A stretch of 64,000 bases of DNA from the NCBI RefSeq assembly GCF_023156285.1, contig NZ_JAKZAJ010000003.1, positions 496,001-560,000 of the forward strand, given 5' to 3'. The notes under the pieces were generated by a model that ran no database searches, was not told the origin of the DNA, and saw only the letters and a program-made list of their open reading frames with translations. Below are positions 28,091 to 40,912 of the stretch, one piece after another; position 1 is the stretch's first letter, and each line of letters opens with the position of its first letter. Position numbers and translations under genes: made by a program. This DNA comes from Marinobacter koreensis (GTDB taxonomy: Bacteria > Pseudomonadota > Gammaproteobacteria > Pseudomonadales > Oleiphilaceae).

Positions 28091-29911
28091 TCAGTTTCTA
28101 CCCACTCGTATTCTTCCGACCACACGGGTCAGGGTGTCGTCGAACTCGGCGCTGCTGCCGAGAATACGAATCCGGTCTTCCAGAATCCCCTGCACCAGAT
28201 CGGATTCCAGGAATTCCTGTCGGTTGAGCCCCAGTCGATCAACAAACACCAGCTTTCGGGATGCGTTGATACGCACGGCCAGCTTGAGCCTCTGGGGATC
28301 CCGTTCGGGTTCAGCCCGAACAGTGATCCATCCGCCGAGCTTGATGCCCGCTACCTGCTTTTCCGCCAGAAGCGTTCGTTCACGAAGGTCCCGCTGGCGC
28401 TCGGCTTCCTCGTCGGCGATTCGCTTCTGCTCGATCTCTTCCCGCTGACGCGCAAGTTCCGCTTCACGTTCCGCCTCGCGAGCCCTCCGCTGCTCGGCTT
28501 CGGCCTCCCGTTGCAACCTCAGCGCTTCCGCCCTGGCCCGTGCTTCCTGTGCAGCACGTTCACGCTGCTTGCGCTGTTTCTCGCAGACGTCGGCCAGAAC
28601 CGACACCGTGTCTTTAAGAACCTTTCCAAATGCGGTCAGCTCAGGCAGCGGCCGGAGCAAACCAGCATCCATTTCCTTCTTGAATTCCACCCAACCCTGG
28701 AGCCCAAGCTTGACCCCTGCGCCATTGGTCCAGAGAACCTCCCCGGAATCCTCAAGGAACGCAAAAAAATACCGCCGTTCCTGCTTCTGGCCTTCACCAT
28801 TGACGAACCAGCGATCGGCAAGCCTCTCGAGCTCTTCCGGTTCCGGTTTTGTGGTACTCAGCCAACCAGACTGCCAGGTTAGCGGCGCAGGCGTGGACAA
28901 GGGGTCGACCAGATCCACCGACTCACCACGCAATCGAGCCACGAGTACCGATTCGATACCGTCCAGGGCGCCAGCAGGCAAGGGCTCCGACATCACCCGT
29001 TGCCAAACGTCTGCCACCCGGTCGCCCAGCTGTTCCCCGACCTGATAGAGGCGGTTCCGGTCCTTGTCCGAGAGCGCCGGGTCGCCGGCCCAGACCAGCC
29101 ATTCCAGCAATTTGCTGCCGTGGCGGAGCTCCTCGCTGTCGACACCCGAGGACCAGGCCGCCTGCTTCAGCAGTCGATACCAATTGTCTCTCAAAAAGCG
29201 GGCAACCGGCTCCGGCAAACGACGATTCTGCAGCGCCCGGCCCAATAACGCCCGGGCGATCTGATCTGCATACCGCTGGCGGGACGCGCCCTGCTCGGTC
29301 TCCAGCAACCGCCGGGACAGTTTTTCAACCTGAGCCTCCCGCTTGCGGGCATCGGTCGTCCAGTCTTCGCAAAAGCGCTTCAAGGCAGCGATTCCTTCGT
29401 CCTCAAAGGTTGCCGAAACAGCCACTATGAGGGACTGGAGCTGGTCCAGCAGCGCCTTTCCGGATCGGCCACCGGTGTTGCTCCAACCACGCCACTCCTG
29501 GAGACCATCGAGCCACTGGACCAGGTCCGGGTCGAAAGCACGGGGGCCCTCCAGATTCATTCTCCAGGCGAGATAAAATCGCAGCCGTGCAATCCTGCGG
29601 CTAAGTTCCGGATGGAGCCCACTGGTCTTGAGGAAAAGGTCCATTATGCGATCTGCAATGTACGCTGCGTTCACCTGTCGGACCGACCAGTCCAGATTCA
29701 CCGAACGAATCACATGTGTGACCCGCTCGTCGCGCTGCTCAGCCCAGCAGGACGCCATCAACGGGCGCCAGTCACTGACATCCCCCTCGGCGAGTTTGCC
29801 TGGAGGGTAAGGCAGGTCCGGAACACGGATGCCTGCCAGGATCGCATCAATGCCGCCGGAGAGTGCGCCCCCCGGCGATGCGGTACCCGATTTCTTGCGT
29901 GGTTCTGACAT
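28091..29911 (-). CDS. DUF1631-like protein with coiled coil and C-terminal PilZ-like region
   Basis: Large 606-residue protein resembling the DUF1631 family. The helical core carries ARALLGRALQNRRLPEPVARFL and LLKQAAWSSGVDSEEL (about 220-260), where family members have the conserved LPEPVRRFL.. element. A highly charged Arg/Glu/Ala coiled coil spans about 440-515. The end (LGGWITVR... RLKLAVRINASRKLVFVDRLGL, about 530-570) looks like the beta-rich domain that closes DUF1631 proteins and recalls PilZ-like folds. Function is unknown. The pairing with a PilZ gene suggests a role in c-di-GMP signalling, which is inference. Confidence 0.75.
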   Translation of the reverse strand: MSEPRKKSGTASPGGALSGGIDAILAGIRVPDLPYPPGKLAEGDVSDWRPLMASCWAEQRDERVTHVIRSVNLDWSVRQVNAAYIADRIMDLFLKTSGLHPELSRRIARLRFYLAWRMNLEGPRAFDPDLVQWLDGLQEWRGWSNTGGRSGKALLDQLQSLIVAVSATFEDEGIAALKRFCEDWTTDARKREAQVEKLSRRLLETEQGASRQRYADQIARALLGRALQNRRLPEPVARFLRDNWYRLLKQAAWSSGVDSEELRHGSKLLEWLVWAGDPALSDKDRNRLYQVGEQLGDRVADVWQRVMSEPLPAGALDGIESVLVARLRGESVDLVDPLSTPAPLTWQSGWLSTTKPEPEELERLADRWFVNGEGQKQERRYFFAFLEDSGEVLWTNGAGVKLGLQGWVEFKKEMDAGLLRPLPELTAFGKVLKDTVSVLADVCEKQRKQRERAAQEARARAEALRLQREAEAEQRRAREAEREAELARQREEIEQKRIADEEAERQRDLRERTLLAEKQVAGIKLGGWITVRAEPERDPQRLKLAVRINASRKLVFVDRLGLNRQEFLESDLVQGILEDRIRILGSSAEFDDTLTRVVGRIRVGRN

Positions 29912-29972
29912 CCGATCCCCGTCGCCCGGAAGCGTTGAAAAGGCCCTGTAAATAACGCAGTATAACCAACTC

Positions 29973-30000
29973 GTCGGGGTTTATCGCAACCGACCCCGAC
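29973..30000. other. 8-bp hairpin in the gap upstream of the DAHP synthase
   Basis: GTCGGGGT / ACCCCGAC with a 12-base loop lies about 96 bp before the DAHP synthase start and has no T tail. The 184-bp gap also contains TTGAAA near 29935. No trp or TyrR operator consensus was recognised. Confidence 0.35.
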
Positions 30001-30095
30001 CGTTTATGCCGTTAATCAGTATTCCTCGAAATAACCGGTTTCCGGACTCAATTCTCGAAGGGATATATCGACCAGAACCGGGGAAACAGAACAAC

Positions 30096-31169
30096 ATGTC
30101 GGGTAAGAAATTAGAAGATCTGAACGTGGCCAGCACGGAGACGCTCATTACACCGGAAGCGCTGAAATCGGAAATGCCACTTTCAGACCAGGCAGCCGAG
30201 ACGGTTGCCAACAGTCGGCAGGCAATCTACGACATCATGGACGGTAAAGACCATCGTCTGTTTGTCGTCGTGGGCCCTTGCTCCATCCACGATGTCGACG
30301 CAGCACGGGATTATGCCAAACGCCTGAAGGCACTGGCCGATGAGGTCAGCGATACCCTGCTGATCGTGATGCGGGTGTATTTTGAAAAGCCCCGTACCAC
30401 CGTGGGCTGGAAGGGCCTGATCAACGATCCTCACCTGAACGATACCTTCGACATCGAGCAGGGCCTTCACATCGGCCGCCGACTGCTGCTGGACATCAAT
30501 GAAATGGGCCTTCCGGCAGCCACCGAGGCGCTGGATCCGATCTCCCCGCAGTACCTCCAAGACACAATCGCCTGGTCCGCCATCGGTGCGCGCACAACCG
30601 AATCACAGACTCACCGCGAAATGAGCAGTGGCCTGTCCATGGCTATCGGGTTCAAAAACGGGACCGACGGCAGTCTCGATGTTGCCGTGAACGCCATGAA
30701 ATCCGTGTCGCATCCCCACAGCTTCCTGGGCATCGACCAGAAGGGCCAGGTCGCGATTATCCGTACCAAAGGCAACAACTACGGCCACGCGGTATTGCGT
30801 GGCGGCGGCGGCAAGCCGAATTACGATTCGGTCAGCGTTGCCCTGTGCGAACAGGCACTGGAAAAGGCAGGATTGAGAAAGTCCATCATGGTCGACTGCA
30901 GTCACGCCAACTCCAACAAGGATCCGGGAATCCAGCCGTTGGTAATGCAGGACATCACCCATCAGATTCTTGAAGGCAATCAGTCGATCCAGGGCCTGAT
31001 GGTAGAGAGCAACATCAACTGGGGCAACCAGTCGATTCCGGAAAAGCTCGAAGACCTGAAATACGGTGTTTCGATCACCGATGCCTGCATTGACTGGCCG
31101 ACCACAGAGAAGGCCATCCGGGAAATGCGGGACAAACTCAAGGACGTGCTGCCAAAGCGGACGGCCTGA
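30096..31169 (+). CDS. 3-deoxy-7-phosphoheptulonate (DAHP) synthase, class I
   Basis: First step of the shikimate pathway, condensing phosphoenolpyruvate with erythrose 4-phosphate. The protein is of the AroFGH class: VVVGPCSIHD (about 56-65), MRVYFEKPRTTVGWKGLINDP (described by ends), TEALDPISPQY, FKNGTDG, MVDCSHANSNKD and GVSITDACIDW. It is 357 residues from the ATG at 30096, which has GGGGAAA upstream; the longer frame from 30006 adds 30 residues absent from the family. The feedback type (Tyr, Phe or Trp) cannot be told from the sequence by eye, so no isozyme symbol is given. It is flanked by terminators and is monocistronic. Confidence 0.94.
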   Translation: MSGKKLEDLNVASTETLITPEALKSEMPLSDQAAETVANSRQAIYDIMDGKDHRLFVVVGPCSIHDVDAARDYAKRLKALADEVSDTLLIVMRVYFEKPRTTVGWKGLINDPHLNDTFDIEQGLHIGRRLLLDINEMGLPAATEALDPISPQYLQDTIAWSAIGARTTESQTHREMSSGLSMAIGFKNGTDGSLDVAVNAMKSVSHPHSFLGIDQKGQVAIIRTKGNNYGHAVLRGGGGKPNYDSVSVALCEQALEKAGLRKSIMVDCSHANSNKDPGIQPLVMQDITHQILEGNQSIQGLMVESNINWGNQSIPEKLEDLKYGVSITDACIDWPTTEKAIREMRDKLKDVLPKRTA

Positions 31170-31185
31170 GTTCGAGCGATAGAGC

Positions 31186-31215
31186 AAAAAAGGGAACCCG
31201 CGGGTTCCCTTTTTT
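31186..31215. terminator. Bidirectional terminator between DAHP synthase and cobA
   Basis: AAAAAAGGGAACCCG / CGGGTTCCCTTTTTT is a perfect 30-bp palindrome between two convergent genes. It gives a GC stem with U tails either way. Confidence 0.9.
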
Positions 31216-31223
31216 CATGGCGT

Positions 31224-33412
<2,189 letters not shown>

Positions 33413-33449
33413 TTATACCCGCACAAACGGCGCTGGCCACCGTCGGACC

Positions 33450-34787
33450 TCAGGAATACCGTTTGTTCGGGCTCTGGTCATTCAGGGCATCGAGGCGCTG
33501 GCGCTTTTCCGCAAGCTTGATTTCCAGACCGCGCTGAACCGGCTGGTAGTAACGGCGTTCGTGAATCGCCTCCGGCAGATAGGATTCGCCCGCCGCAAAG
33601 GCGTCCGGCTCGTCATGGGCATAGCGGTAGGATGCGCCATGCCCCATGGAGGCCAGCAGTTTGGTGGGTGCGTTTCTCAGGTGAACGGGAACCTCGAGAT
33701 CCGGATCCTGGCGGATATCCGCCATACACTGGTTGAATGCCTTGTAGACCGCATTGCTTTTAGGCGCCATCGCCAGGTAGGTCACCGCCTGGGCCAAGGC
33801 CAATTCGCCCTCGGGCGAACCCAGCCGCTCCTGACAGTCCCAGGCATCCATGGCAATGCGGAGGGCTCTGGGATCAGCGTTACCAATATCTTCACTGGCA
33901 ATCCGCACCAGGCGCCGGGCAACATAAAGCGGGTCACAGCCGCCGTCCAGCATCCGACAAAGCCAGTACAGGGAACCATCGGGATCGGATCCACGAACCG
34001 ACTTGTGGAGCGCCGAAATCTGGTCATAAAACACGTCTCCACCCTTGTCAAAGCGGCGCAGACTGGTTTGCATCACCTGCTCAAGCACCGCCTCCGATAC
34101 CGTGTCCCGGCCCTCGGCATCAGGCTCGGCAAGATCGGCCGCCACTTCCAGGATGTTCAATGCTCGGCGGGCATCGCCGCCGGAGGCGGCGGCCATCAAC
34201 TCAAGAACCCGGTCCGGCACCGCGAGTCGCCCTGCAAATCCATGACCGGAATCAAGAGCGCGCCGCAATAGGGTGAGAACCTCGGCTGCCTCCAGGTTTT
34301 TCAGCACATACACACGGGTTCGGGACAGTAAGGCGCTGTTGAGCTCAAAAGACGGGTTTTCCGTGGTGGCCCCGACAAAGATAAACGTGCCATCTTCGAT
34401 GTGGGGAAGAAAAGCGTCCTGCTGGCTTTTATTGAAGCGATGCACCTCATCAACGAACAGCAGGGTGTCGCGGCCTTCCGACTGTTTGCGATTGCGCGCG
34501 CGCTCCACCACCGCACGAATGTCCTTGACGCCGCTGAGCACGGCCGACACGGTTTCAAACGCGAGATCGCCAACGTTCGCCAGCAGGCGGGCAAAGGTGG
34601 TCTTGCCCACCCCCGGGGGGCCCCAGAGAATCATCGAATGGAGCTGACCCTGTTCGACGGCTCGCCGGAGAGGCTTACCCGGCCCCACCAGGTGAGTCTG
34701 ACCGACGTAATCATCCAGTGTTTCGGGGCGCATTCTCGCCGCCAGCGGCTGGAAGCCCGCCTCCTGGCTGAAGAGATTCTCCTGCAT
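33450..34787 (-). CDS. rarA: Replication-associated recombination protein A (RarA/MgsA, AAA+ ATPase)
   Basis: Clamp-loader-like AAA+ ATPase that acts at stalled forks; relative of eukaryotic WRNIP1. Walker A GPPGVGKT is at residues 56-63, Walker B is LLFVDEVHRF (about 115-124), sensor 1 is GATTENPSFE and the arginine-finger region is LLSRTRVY. The C-terminal tetramerisation domain contains SVRGSDPDGSLYWL. It is 445 residues long. Its first base coincides with the last base of the lolA stop, so lolA and rarA are coupled. Confidence 0.96.
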   Translation of the reverse strand: MQENLFSQEAGFQPLAARMRPETLDDYVGQTHLVGPGKPLRRAVEQGQLHSMILWGPPGVGKTTFARLLANVGDLAFETVSAVLSGVKDIRAVVERARNRKQSEGRDTLLFVDEVHRFNKSQQDAFLPHIEDGTFIFVGATTENPSFELNSALLSRTRVYVLKNLEAAEVLTLLRRALDSGHGFAGRLAVPDRVLELMAAASGGDARRALNILEVAADLAEPDAEGRDTVSEAVLEQVMQTSLRRFDKGGDVFYDQISALHKSVRGSDPDGSLYWLCRMLDGGCDPLYVARRLVRIASEDIGNADPRALRIAMDAWDCQERLGSPEGELALAQAVTYLAMAPKSNAVYKAFNQCMADIRQDPDLEVPVHLRNAPTKLLASMGHGASYRYAHDEPDAFAAGESYLPEAIHERRYYQPVQRGLEIKLAEKRQRLDALNDQSPNKRYS

Positions 34788-35458
34788 CAGCTCCCTTCCC
34801 GGATGACATCCACGCCATCCGGATAGTCCAACGTGAAAGCTCCGGCATCGATGGTGTCATTCAAACGGATATGGTCGAAGCTCAGTATGCTAAGTTGCGA
34901 GAGCGAATCACGCATCCGCATTTCCTGGAGCTCTCCCTGGAAGAAGCTCAGGCGCAGCGATGTAAACAATGAATCCGGGCTACGGGGTTCCAGGGTGAAC
35001 TCACGGGTATGCTCGCCAAGCTTGCGTTCGCTGACCCGGTAGGTTTCGTCCAGGTTATCCACCTGTCCGCTCAGCAACAGGGCCGGCGTAGACTGGACCC
35101 GCCCGTCGAGCTTCTGAATGGTCACCTGTTCAAGGTCGGGATCGTAAACCTGAACGGTCTTGCCATCACTGACGATGTATTGGGAAAGCGGTTTACTGGT
35201 TTCCCAATAAAACAGACCGGGTCTTTTCGCCTTGAGCTTGCCATTCGTCTCCTGCACCTGGTTGCCCTTTTCATTCACAACCACCTGAATGAAATCTGCC
35301 TGATAAGTCTCGTAGCCTCCCAGAATGTCAGTCAGCTCGCTGGCCGCCTTCGCTCCAGTCACTTCGATTGCGGCGCTGTCACCGTCAGCAAACGCCGGAA
35401 CGCTGAATGCCAGGGCTGCTATCAGGGCCAATACACATTTCATCGGGGAACACGTCAT
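34787..35458 (-). CDS. lolA: Outer-membrane lipoprotein carrier LolA
   Basis: Periplasmic chaperone that ferries lipoproteins from LolCDE to LolB. A signal peptide (hydrophobic VLALIAALAFSVPAFA, cleavage after about residue 24) precedes the beta-barrel domain with TYQADFIQVV, GLFYWETSKPLSQYIVSDGKTV (by its ends) and QVTIQKLDGRV. Mature size is about 199 residues. The start was left at the first ATG because AGGAG lies about 9 bases upstream; a second ATG five codons in has no Shine-Dalgarno. It lies 12 bp after ftsK. Confidence 0.94.
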   Translation of the reverse strand: MTCSPMKCVLALIAALAFSVPAFADGDSAAIEVTGAKAASELTDILGGYETYQADFIQVVVNEKGNQVQETNGKLKAKRPGLFYWETSKPLSQYIVSDGKTVQVYDPDLEQVTIQKLDGRVQSTPALLLSGQVDNLDETYRVSERKLGEHTREFTLEPRSPDSLFTSLRLSFFQGELQEMRMRDSLSQLSILSFDHIRLNDTIDAGAFTLDYPDGVDVIREGS

Positions 35459-35470
35459 TCAGTTCCGCTC

Positions 35471-38071
35471 CTAGTCTCTTGGCGGTGGTGGCGCCAGCAC
35501 TTCCCGGGCTCCGTTATGGCCCGCCGCACTCACCACACCGGACGCTTCCATGGCTTCCACCAGGTTCGCGGCTCGGTTGTAGCCAATCTTGAATTTACGC
35601 TGGACCGATGAGATCGATACTCGCCGGCCCTCGGTCACAAACGCGACCGCCTCGTCGTACAGGGAATCCCCTTCGCTATCTCCCCCGCCTTCGCTGAGGC
35701 TGGGAACTCCGGGCAACTTTTCGCCCTCTGCGCCGGTCAGCACGTCATCGACGTATTCGGGCTCGCCCCGGTCCTTCCACGCGCTGACCACGCGATGCAC
35801 CTCGTCGTCATCGACAAAGGCACCGTGAACCCGAACGGGCAGGCCGGAACCCGGCGGCAGGTACAGCATGTCGCCGTGCCCCAGGAGCTGCTCCGCACCG
35901 CCCTGATCGAGCACTGTCCGGGAATCAATCTTTGAGGACACCTGGAAAGAGATCCGGGTCGGGATGTTGGCCTTGATCAAACCGGTAATGACATCCACGG
36001 ACGGACGTTGGGTCGCCAGTATCAGATGAATGCCGGCGGCACGGGCTTTCTGGGCAATCCGGGCGATCAGCTCTTCCACCTTTTTGCCCACGATCATCAT
36101 CATGTCGGCAAACTCGTCGATCACCACGACGATAAAGGGCAAGGTTTCCAGCTCCGGATGGTACTGCTCTTCGTTATCCAGGTACTCATCCGGCTGCCAC
36201 AAGGGATCCAGGATCGGTTCTCCCGCGGCCCGGGCATCCTTCACCTTCCGGTTGAAACCGGCAAGGTTACGAACACCGAGCTTCGCCATCAGTTTGTAAC
36301 GTCGCTCCATCTCGGCCACACACCACCGGAGCGCGTTTGCGGCCTCCTTCATGTCGGTAACCACCGGCGCCAGGAGATGGGGTATGCCGTCGTAGATACT
36401 CAGCTCGAGCATCTTGGGATCGACCATGATGAAGCGGACTTCTTCTGGCGATGCCTTCAGCAGCATGCTCAGCAGCATCGCATTCACACCGACGGACTTA
36501 CCGGAGCCTGTGGTACCGGCTACCAGCAGGTGCGGCATCTTCGCCAGGTTGGCCACCATGGGATTACCACCGATGTCGTTACCCAGCGCCAGGGTCAACG
36601 GCGAGGAACTCTCCGTGAAGACCCGCGCCCCGAGCACCTCGGACAGGCGTACCATTTCCCGCTCTTCGTTCGGTATCTCGATACCCACCACGGATTTACC
36701 GGGAATCACTTCGACCACGCGAACGCTGAGCACCGCGAGGGACCGGGCCAGGTCCTTGGCAAGGTTGGAGATCTTACTGACCTTCACCCCGGGCGCCGGT
36801 TTGATCTCAAAGCGGGTGATCACGGGGCCGGGATTGACTTCAACCACCTCTACAGAGACGCCAAAGTCGCCCAGCTTTTCCTCAAGCAGCCGGGACATAT
36901 GCTCGAGGGATTCCTCGGAATAGCCCCGCTCCTTATGCTCCTCCGGCGGATCCAGCAGTGAAATCGGCGGAATCGGGCTTTCAATATCCGCCAGCAGGGA
37001 ACCCTGCTTTTCGCCTTTGCCGGGTTCGCGGTTCGTCGGTTCATCTTTCTTGAACGGTGAAATCTTGAACGACCGCGCAGGCGCCTCATCGGATGCTTTT
37101 TTCGGCTTTGGAGCAGGCTTGCGATCGACCATGGTGTCGTCGATGCCGTCACTGGCCGTAAAGTGCTCCAGTCGCTCCGGTTCAGACGCCGGCGGCGCCG
37201 ACATACCTTCGACAGCGGGTTCGAGTCGGGTGGTATCCGGCTTTTCCGGGGCGACTTTCCGCCGTTTAAAGCCGGGAATCCTGTGCCACCAGCGATCGGT
37301 TTTGGAACGGGTTTTTTTAGCCGCTTTAGCCTCAACCCGATCATTAACAATCGGAGGCGGCTCCTTCCTCACTTTCTTTTCAGGCCGGCCTTCCGGTTGA
37401 GCGGCGCTGCCGCTCTTGTCGACTTTCGCCGGAGACCAGAGGCCTTTGAGGAACTCGCCTACGCGTAGCGTCAGTCCACCAACCTGATCCATTAACCAGA
37501 ACCAGGACAGCCCGGTGGTCACAGTCAGCGCGAACAGGAAAATGGCAATCAGCAGGAGCGTGGTCGCCGGAAGATTGAAGAACCGCACCATGGCGTCGGA
37601 GACGGCCGCACCCAGAACCCCCCCGGATGACACTGTCAGGCCGAAGACCGAATACAGCGATAACAGGCTGGTGGCGGACAGCAGAATCAGGAGAAATCCG
37701 CCAAACCTTACCAGGAACAGCGGCCAGTGGAGGTCCAGGGAATCGTTGCGGCGCCGGATCAACATCACGGCATATCCGGCGACCATCATCGGGAACAGGT
37801 AGGCGACTGCCCCGAAAAAATCCATCAACAGGCTCGCAAGCCACGCCCCTGTGCGGCCGGCGTAGTTTCGAACCGTGGTATCGTGGCCAATACTCGCCCA
37901 GCCCGGATCGCCCGGCGTGAAGGTGACCAGGGCCATCGCAAGATAGATGGTGAGCGCGATCAGCGCGATCACCGCACCCTCTCGAGCGCCCTGCCCGACA
38001 AGGCGGTGAAAGCGTTGCTGTTTCTCGGTCAGATCCCGGGGTGTCTTCTTCGCGTTCGCAGTTTCGGCCAT
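35471..38071 (-). CDS. ftsK: DNA translocase FtsK
   Basis: Septal DNA pump that clears chromosomes from the closing septum and activates XerCD at dif. Four N-terminal transmembrane helices lie within residues 30-180. A Pro/Lys/Glu-rich linker of about 170 residues follows, then the alpha/beta motor with Walker A GTTGSGKS (Lys525) and Walker [15 protein letters not shown]. The C-terminal gamma winged helix ([24 protein letters not shown], by its ends) reads KOPS sites. At 866 residues it is shorter than E. coli FtsK (1329) because the linker is shorter, as is usual in pseudomonads. It starts 24 bp after metZ. Confidence 0.96.
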   Translation of the reverse strand: MAETANAKKTPRDLTEKQQRFHRLVGQGAREGAVIALIALTIYLAMALVTFTPGDPGWASIGHDTTVRNYAGRTGAWLASLLMDFFGAVAYLFPMMVAGYAVMLIRRRNDSLDLHWPLFLVRFGGFLLILLSATSLLSLYSVFGLTVSSGGVLGAAVSDAMVRFFNLPATTLLLIAIFLFALTVTTGLSWFWLMDQVGGLTLRVGEFLKGLWSPAKVDKSGSAAQPEGRPEKKVRKEPPPIVNDRVEAKAAKKTRSKTDRWWHRIPGFKRRKVAPEKPDTTRLEPAVEGMSAPPASEPERLEHFTASDGIDDTMVDRKPAPKPKKASDEAPARSFKISPFKKDEPTNREPGKGEKQGSLLADIESPIPPISLLDPPEEHKERGYSEESLEHMSRLLEEKLGDFGVSVEVVEVNPGPVITRFEIKPAPGVKVSKISNLAKDLARSLAVLSVRVVEVIPGKSVVGIEIPNEEREMVRLSEVLGARVFTESSSPLTLALGNDIGGNPMVANLAKMPHLLVAGTTGSGKSVGVNAMLLSMLLKASPEEVRFIMVDPKMLELSIYDGIPHLLAPVVTDMKEAANALRWCVAEMERRYKLMAKLGVRNLAGFNRKVKDARAAGEPILDPLWQPDEYLDNEEQYHPELETLPFIVVVIDEFADMMMIVGKKVEELIARIAQKARAAGIHLILATQRPSVDVITGLIKANIPTRISFQVSSKIDSRTVLDQGGAEQLLGHGDMLYLPPGSGLPVRVHGAFVDDDEVHRVVSAWKDRGEPEYVDDVLTGAEGEKLPGVPSLSEGGGDSEGDSLYDEAVAFVTEGRRVSISSVQRKFKIGYNRAANLVEAMEASGVVSAAGHNGAREVLAPPPPRD

Positions 38072-38095
38072 GAATGCTCTAACGTGTCCGTTGCT

Positions 38096-39319
38096 TTAAG
38101 CGCGAAGGGCGGCAAAGCCCCGGTCGAGATCCGTCTTCAGGTCTTCGACCGCTTCAATGCCCACCGATAACCGGATAAGGTTTTCGGTGATGCCTGCGCG
38201 CTCCTTGTCCTCGGGCGACAAACGACCATGAGTCGTTGTAGCCGGATGGGTCACCGTCGTCTTCACGTCGCCCAGATTGGCAGTAATCGATATCATGCGA
38301 GTGCCGTCGATAAAACGCCACGCTTCGTCGCGCCCGCCTTTCAGGCAGAACGACAGAACACCGCCAAACCCGCTTTGCTGGGCCCTGGCCAGCTCGTGCT
38401 GGGGGTGACTCTCCAGACCTGCATAATACACGGTTTGCACCGCATCCTTCTGCTCCAGCCACAGCGCCAACTCTAACGCATTGTCGCAATGGGCACGCAT
38501 ACGAATCGGTAACGTTTCCAGGCCCTTCTGGAACACCCAGGCGTTGAACGGACTCATGGTCGGCCCGGCCGAGCGTAGGAAGGCATACACTTCCTCCAGC
38601 AGCTTGTTCGGACCGACGACAGCCCCACCGACGCAACGGCCCTGTCCGTCCAGGTACTTGGTTGCCGAATGGACGACAATGTCGGCACCCAGCTCGAGCG
38701 GACGCTGGAGCACGGGCGTACAAAAGCAGTTGTCCACCACCAGAAAGGCATCGTTGGCTTTGGCCAGGCGGGACAGAGCCCCCAGGTCCGCCACTTCGCA
38801 GAGCGGATTTGACGGCGTCTCGAGGAACAACATACGGGTTTCGGGGCGAATGGCGGCTGACCATTCATCCAGATCCGTCAGGCCCACAAACGTGGTCTCG
38901 ACTCCGAACCGCGCCATGTATTTCTGGAACAGAACGTTGGTGGTGCCGAAAACGCCCCGGGAACAGACGACGTGGTCGCCGCTCTTGAGCAGTGCGATAC
39001 AGGTACTCAGGATCGCAGCCATGCCAGAGGCAGTCGCAACGGCGCGTTCACCGCCTTCCATCGCCGCTATCCGGCCCTCAAAGGCCTGTACCGTCGGGTT
39101 GGTGAACCGGGAATAGATGTTCCCCGGCTCTTCCCCGCCGAACCTGGCTGCAGCCTGTGCGGCACTGCCGTAGACGAAACTGGATGTCGGGAAGATCGCA
39201 TCACTGTGTTCAAGCTGGTCGGTCCGGATCTGCCCTGCCCTGACGGCCAGCGTTTCCACGGACATACCTTCCAGATCCGATTCGGGAATCTGGACGGTTT
39301 CTTCTCTGCGATAGGTCAT
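38096..39319 (-). CDS. metZ: O-succinylhomoserine sulfhydrylase
   Basis: PLP enzyme that makes homocysteine directly from O-succinylhomoserine and sulfide. Cys/Met metabolism fold: SSFVYGSAAQAAARF, YSRFTNPT (about 69-76), ASGMAAI, VVDNCFCTPVLQRP and the PLP lysine in HSATKYLDGQ (Lys221). It is 407 residues long. It lies 33 bp after purF, an arrangement shared with pseudomonads that supports metZ over metB or metC. Its sulfide would come from CysI and its product goes to MetH, both encoded in this window. Confidence 0.94.
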   Translation of the reverse strand: MTYRREETVQIPESDLEGMSVETLAVRAGQIRTDQLEHSDAIFPTSSFVYGSAAQAAARFGGEEPGNIYSRFTNPTVQAFEGRIAAMEGGERAVATASGMAAILSTCIALLKSGDHVVCSRGVFGTTNVLFQKYMARFGVETTFVGLTDLDEWSAAIRPETRMLFLETPSNPLCEVADLGALSRLAKANDAFLVVDNCFCTPVLQRPLELGADIVVHSATKYLDGQGRCVGGAVVGPNKLLEEVYAFLRSAGPTMSPFNAWVFQKGLETLPIRMRAHCDNALELALWLEQKDAVQTVYYAGLESHPQHELARAQQSGFGGVLSFCLKGGRDEAWRFIDGTRMISITANLGDVKTTVTHPATTTHGRLSPEDKERAGITENLIRLSVGIEAVEDLKTDLDRGFAALRA

Positions 39320-39352
39320 GGGTTTCTCCTGACGGACAGCTTGGGCAAACAG

Positions 39353-40876
39353 TCAATCTTCATCATTATGCAGATCTATGATTCCATTATCCGACGAAGA
39401 CATCCCGGGCTGGGTTCGCTTTTCATCCTTGCGGAGATCTTCCAGCTTGTTCAGATACGCCTGATCCACATCGCCGGTGACGTAGTTTCCGGTGAAAACC
39501 GAACACTCCCACCCCTCGATGGATTCATTGACATCATTAACGCAGGCGATGAGATCCTCGAGATCCTGGTACACGAGCCAATCCGCTCCGATCAGCTCCC
39601 GGATCTCCTCGACGGTGCGATCGTGGGCAATAAGTTCATGGACAGAAGGCATGTCGATGCCATACACGTTCGGGAAGCGAACAGGCGGCGCTGCCGAGGC
39701 GAAATAGACATTCCGTGCCCCCGCATCCCGGGCCATCTGCACGATTTCCTTACAGGTGGTGCCGCGAACAATGGAGTCGTCGACCAGCATCACATTCTTG
39801 CCCCGGAACTCGAGGTCGATCGGGTTCAACTTCTGGCGCACCGATTTCTTGCGCATTTTCTGGCCGGGCATGATAAAGGTCCGGCCGATGTACCGGTTCT
39901 TGATGAAGCCTTCCCGGAATTTCACGCCGAGCCGGTGCGCCATCTGCATCGCCGAGGTCCGGCTGGTGTCCGGAATCGGGATGACCACGTCGATATCGTG
40001 CTCCGGACGTTCCCGCAGCACCTTGTCCGCCAGGGTCTCGCCCATACGGAGACGCGCCTTGTACACAGACACTTTGTCGATAATCGAATCAGGGCGGGCA
40101 AAATAGACGTGTTCGAAGATACAGGGGTACAGGTGAGCTTCGTCCGCACACTGCTGCGTGTAAAGCGTGCCATCCGTCTCAATGTAGACAGCTTCCCCCG
40201 GAGCAATGTCACGCACAAGCTTGAAGCCAGCGGCACTCAAAGCCACGCTCTCGGAGGCAATCATATACTCTTCGCTGCCATCTTCGTTTTTCCGCACCCC
40301 GAAACAGGCCGGACGGATGCCGTTGGGATCGCGGAAGCCGACGATTCCATAGCCGGTAATCATCGCAATGGCCGCATAGGCACCCCGGCAGCGCTTGTGG
40401 ACGGCCTTGACCGCGTAAAAGATTTCATCCTTGGTGGGCACCAGTTTGCCAAGCTTCTGAAGCTCGTGCGCAAACACGTTCAGCAGCACCTCGGAATCCG
40501 AATTGGTGTTGATGTGGCGCAGATCCGTCCGGAACAGGTCGCGGGCCAGCTCATCGGCATTGGTCAGGTTGCCGTTGTGGGCGAGCGTGATTCCGTAGGG
40601 GCTGTTGACGTAAAACGGCTGGGCTTCTGCCGAGCTCGAAGTACCGGCTGTCGGATAGCGGATGTGGCCAATTCCGACATTCCCCACCAGGCGGCGCATG
40701 TGCCGGGTGTGAAACACGTCGCGAACCAGTCCGTTGTCCTTGCGCAGATAGAAGCGATCATCCTGAAAGGTAACAATGCCCGCTGCGTCCTGGCCACGGT
40801 GCTGAAGTACAGTCAGTGCATCATAGAGCGACTGATTGACGTTGGATGTACTGACGATGCCGACAATGCCACACAT
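39353..40876 (-). CDS. purF: Amidophosphoribosyltransferase PurF
   Basis: First committed step of purine synthesis, forming phosphoribosylamine from PRPP and glutamine. The N-terminal nucleophile glutaminase starts at Cys2 (MCGIVGIV). The PRPP loop is [13 protein letters not shown] (about 360-372). Glutaminase and transferase domains are complete over 507 residues; there is no propeptide, as in the E. coli class. It lies 36 bp after cvpA. Confidence 0.97.
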   Translation of the reverse strand: MCGIVGIVSTSNVNQSLYDALTVLQHRGQDAAGIVTFQDDRFYLRKDNGLVRDVFHTRHMRRLVGNVGIGHIRYPTAGTSSSAEAQPFYVNSPYGITLAHNGNLTNADELARDLFRTDLRHINTNSDSEVLLNVFAHELQKLGKLVPTKDEIFYAVKAVHKRCRGAYAAIAMITGYGIVGFRDPNGIRPACFGVRKNEDGSEEYMIASESVALSAAGFKLVRDIAPGEAVYIETDGTLYTQQCADEAHLYPCIFEHVYFARPDSIIDKVSVYKARLRMGETLADKVLRERPEHDIDVVIPIPDTSRTSAMQMAHRLGVKFREGFIKNRYIGRTFIMPGQKMRKKSVRQKLNPIDLEFRGKNVMLVDDSIVRGTTCKEIVQMARDAGARNVYFASAAPPVRFPNVYGIDMPSVHELIAHDRTVEEIRELIGADWLVYQDLEDLIACVNDVNESIEGWECSVFTGNYVTGDVDQAYLNKLEDLRKDEKRTQPGMSSSDNGIIDLHNDED

Positions 40877-40912
40877 GGATAGGATGTTCTCCGAGTGTTG
40901 ATACTTGAAATG

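Noticed and set aside
38972..40882. 636-residue open frame antisense to metZ and purF
   Set aside because: Spans parts of two well-conserved genes on the other strand and shows shadow-type composition.
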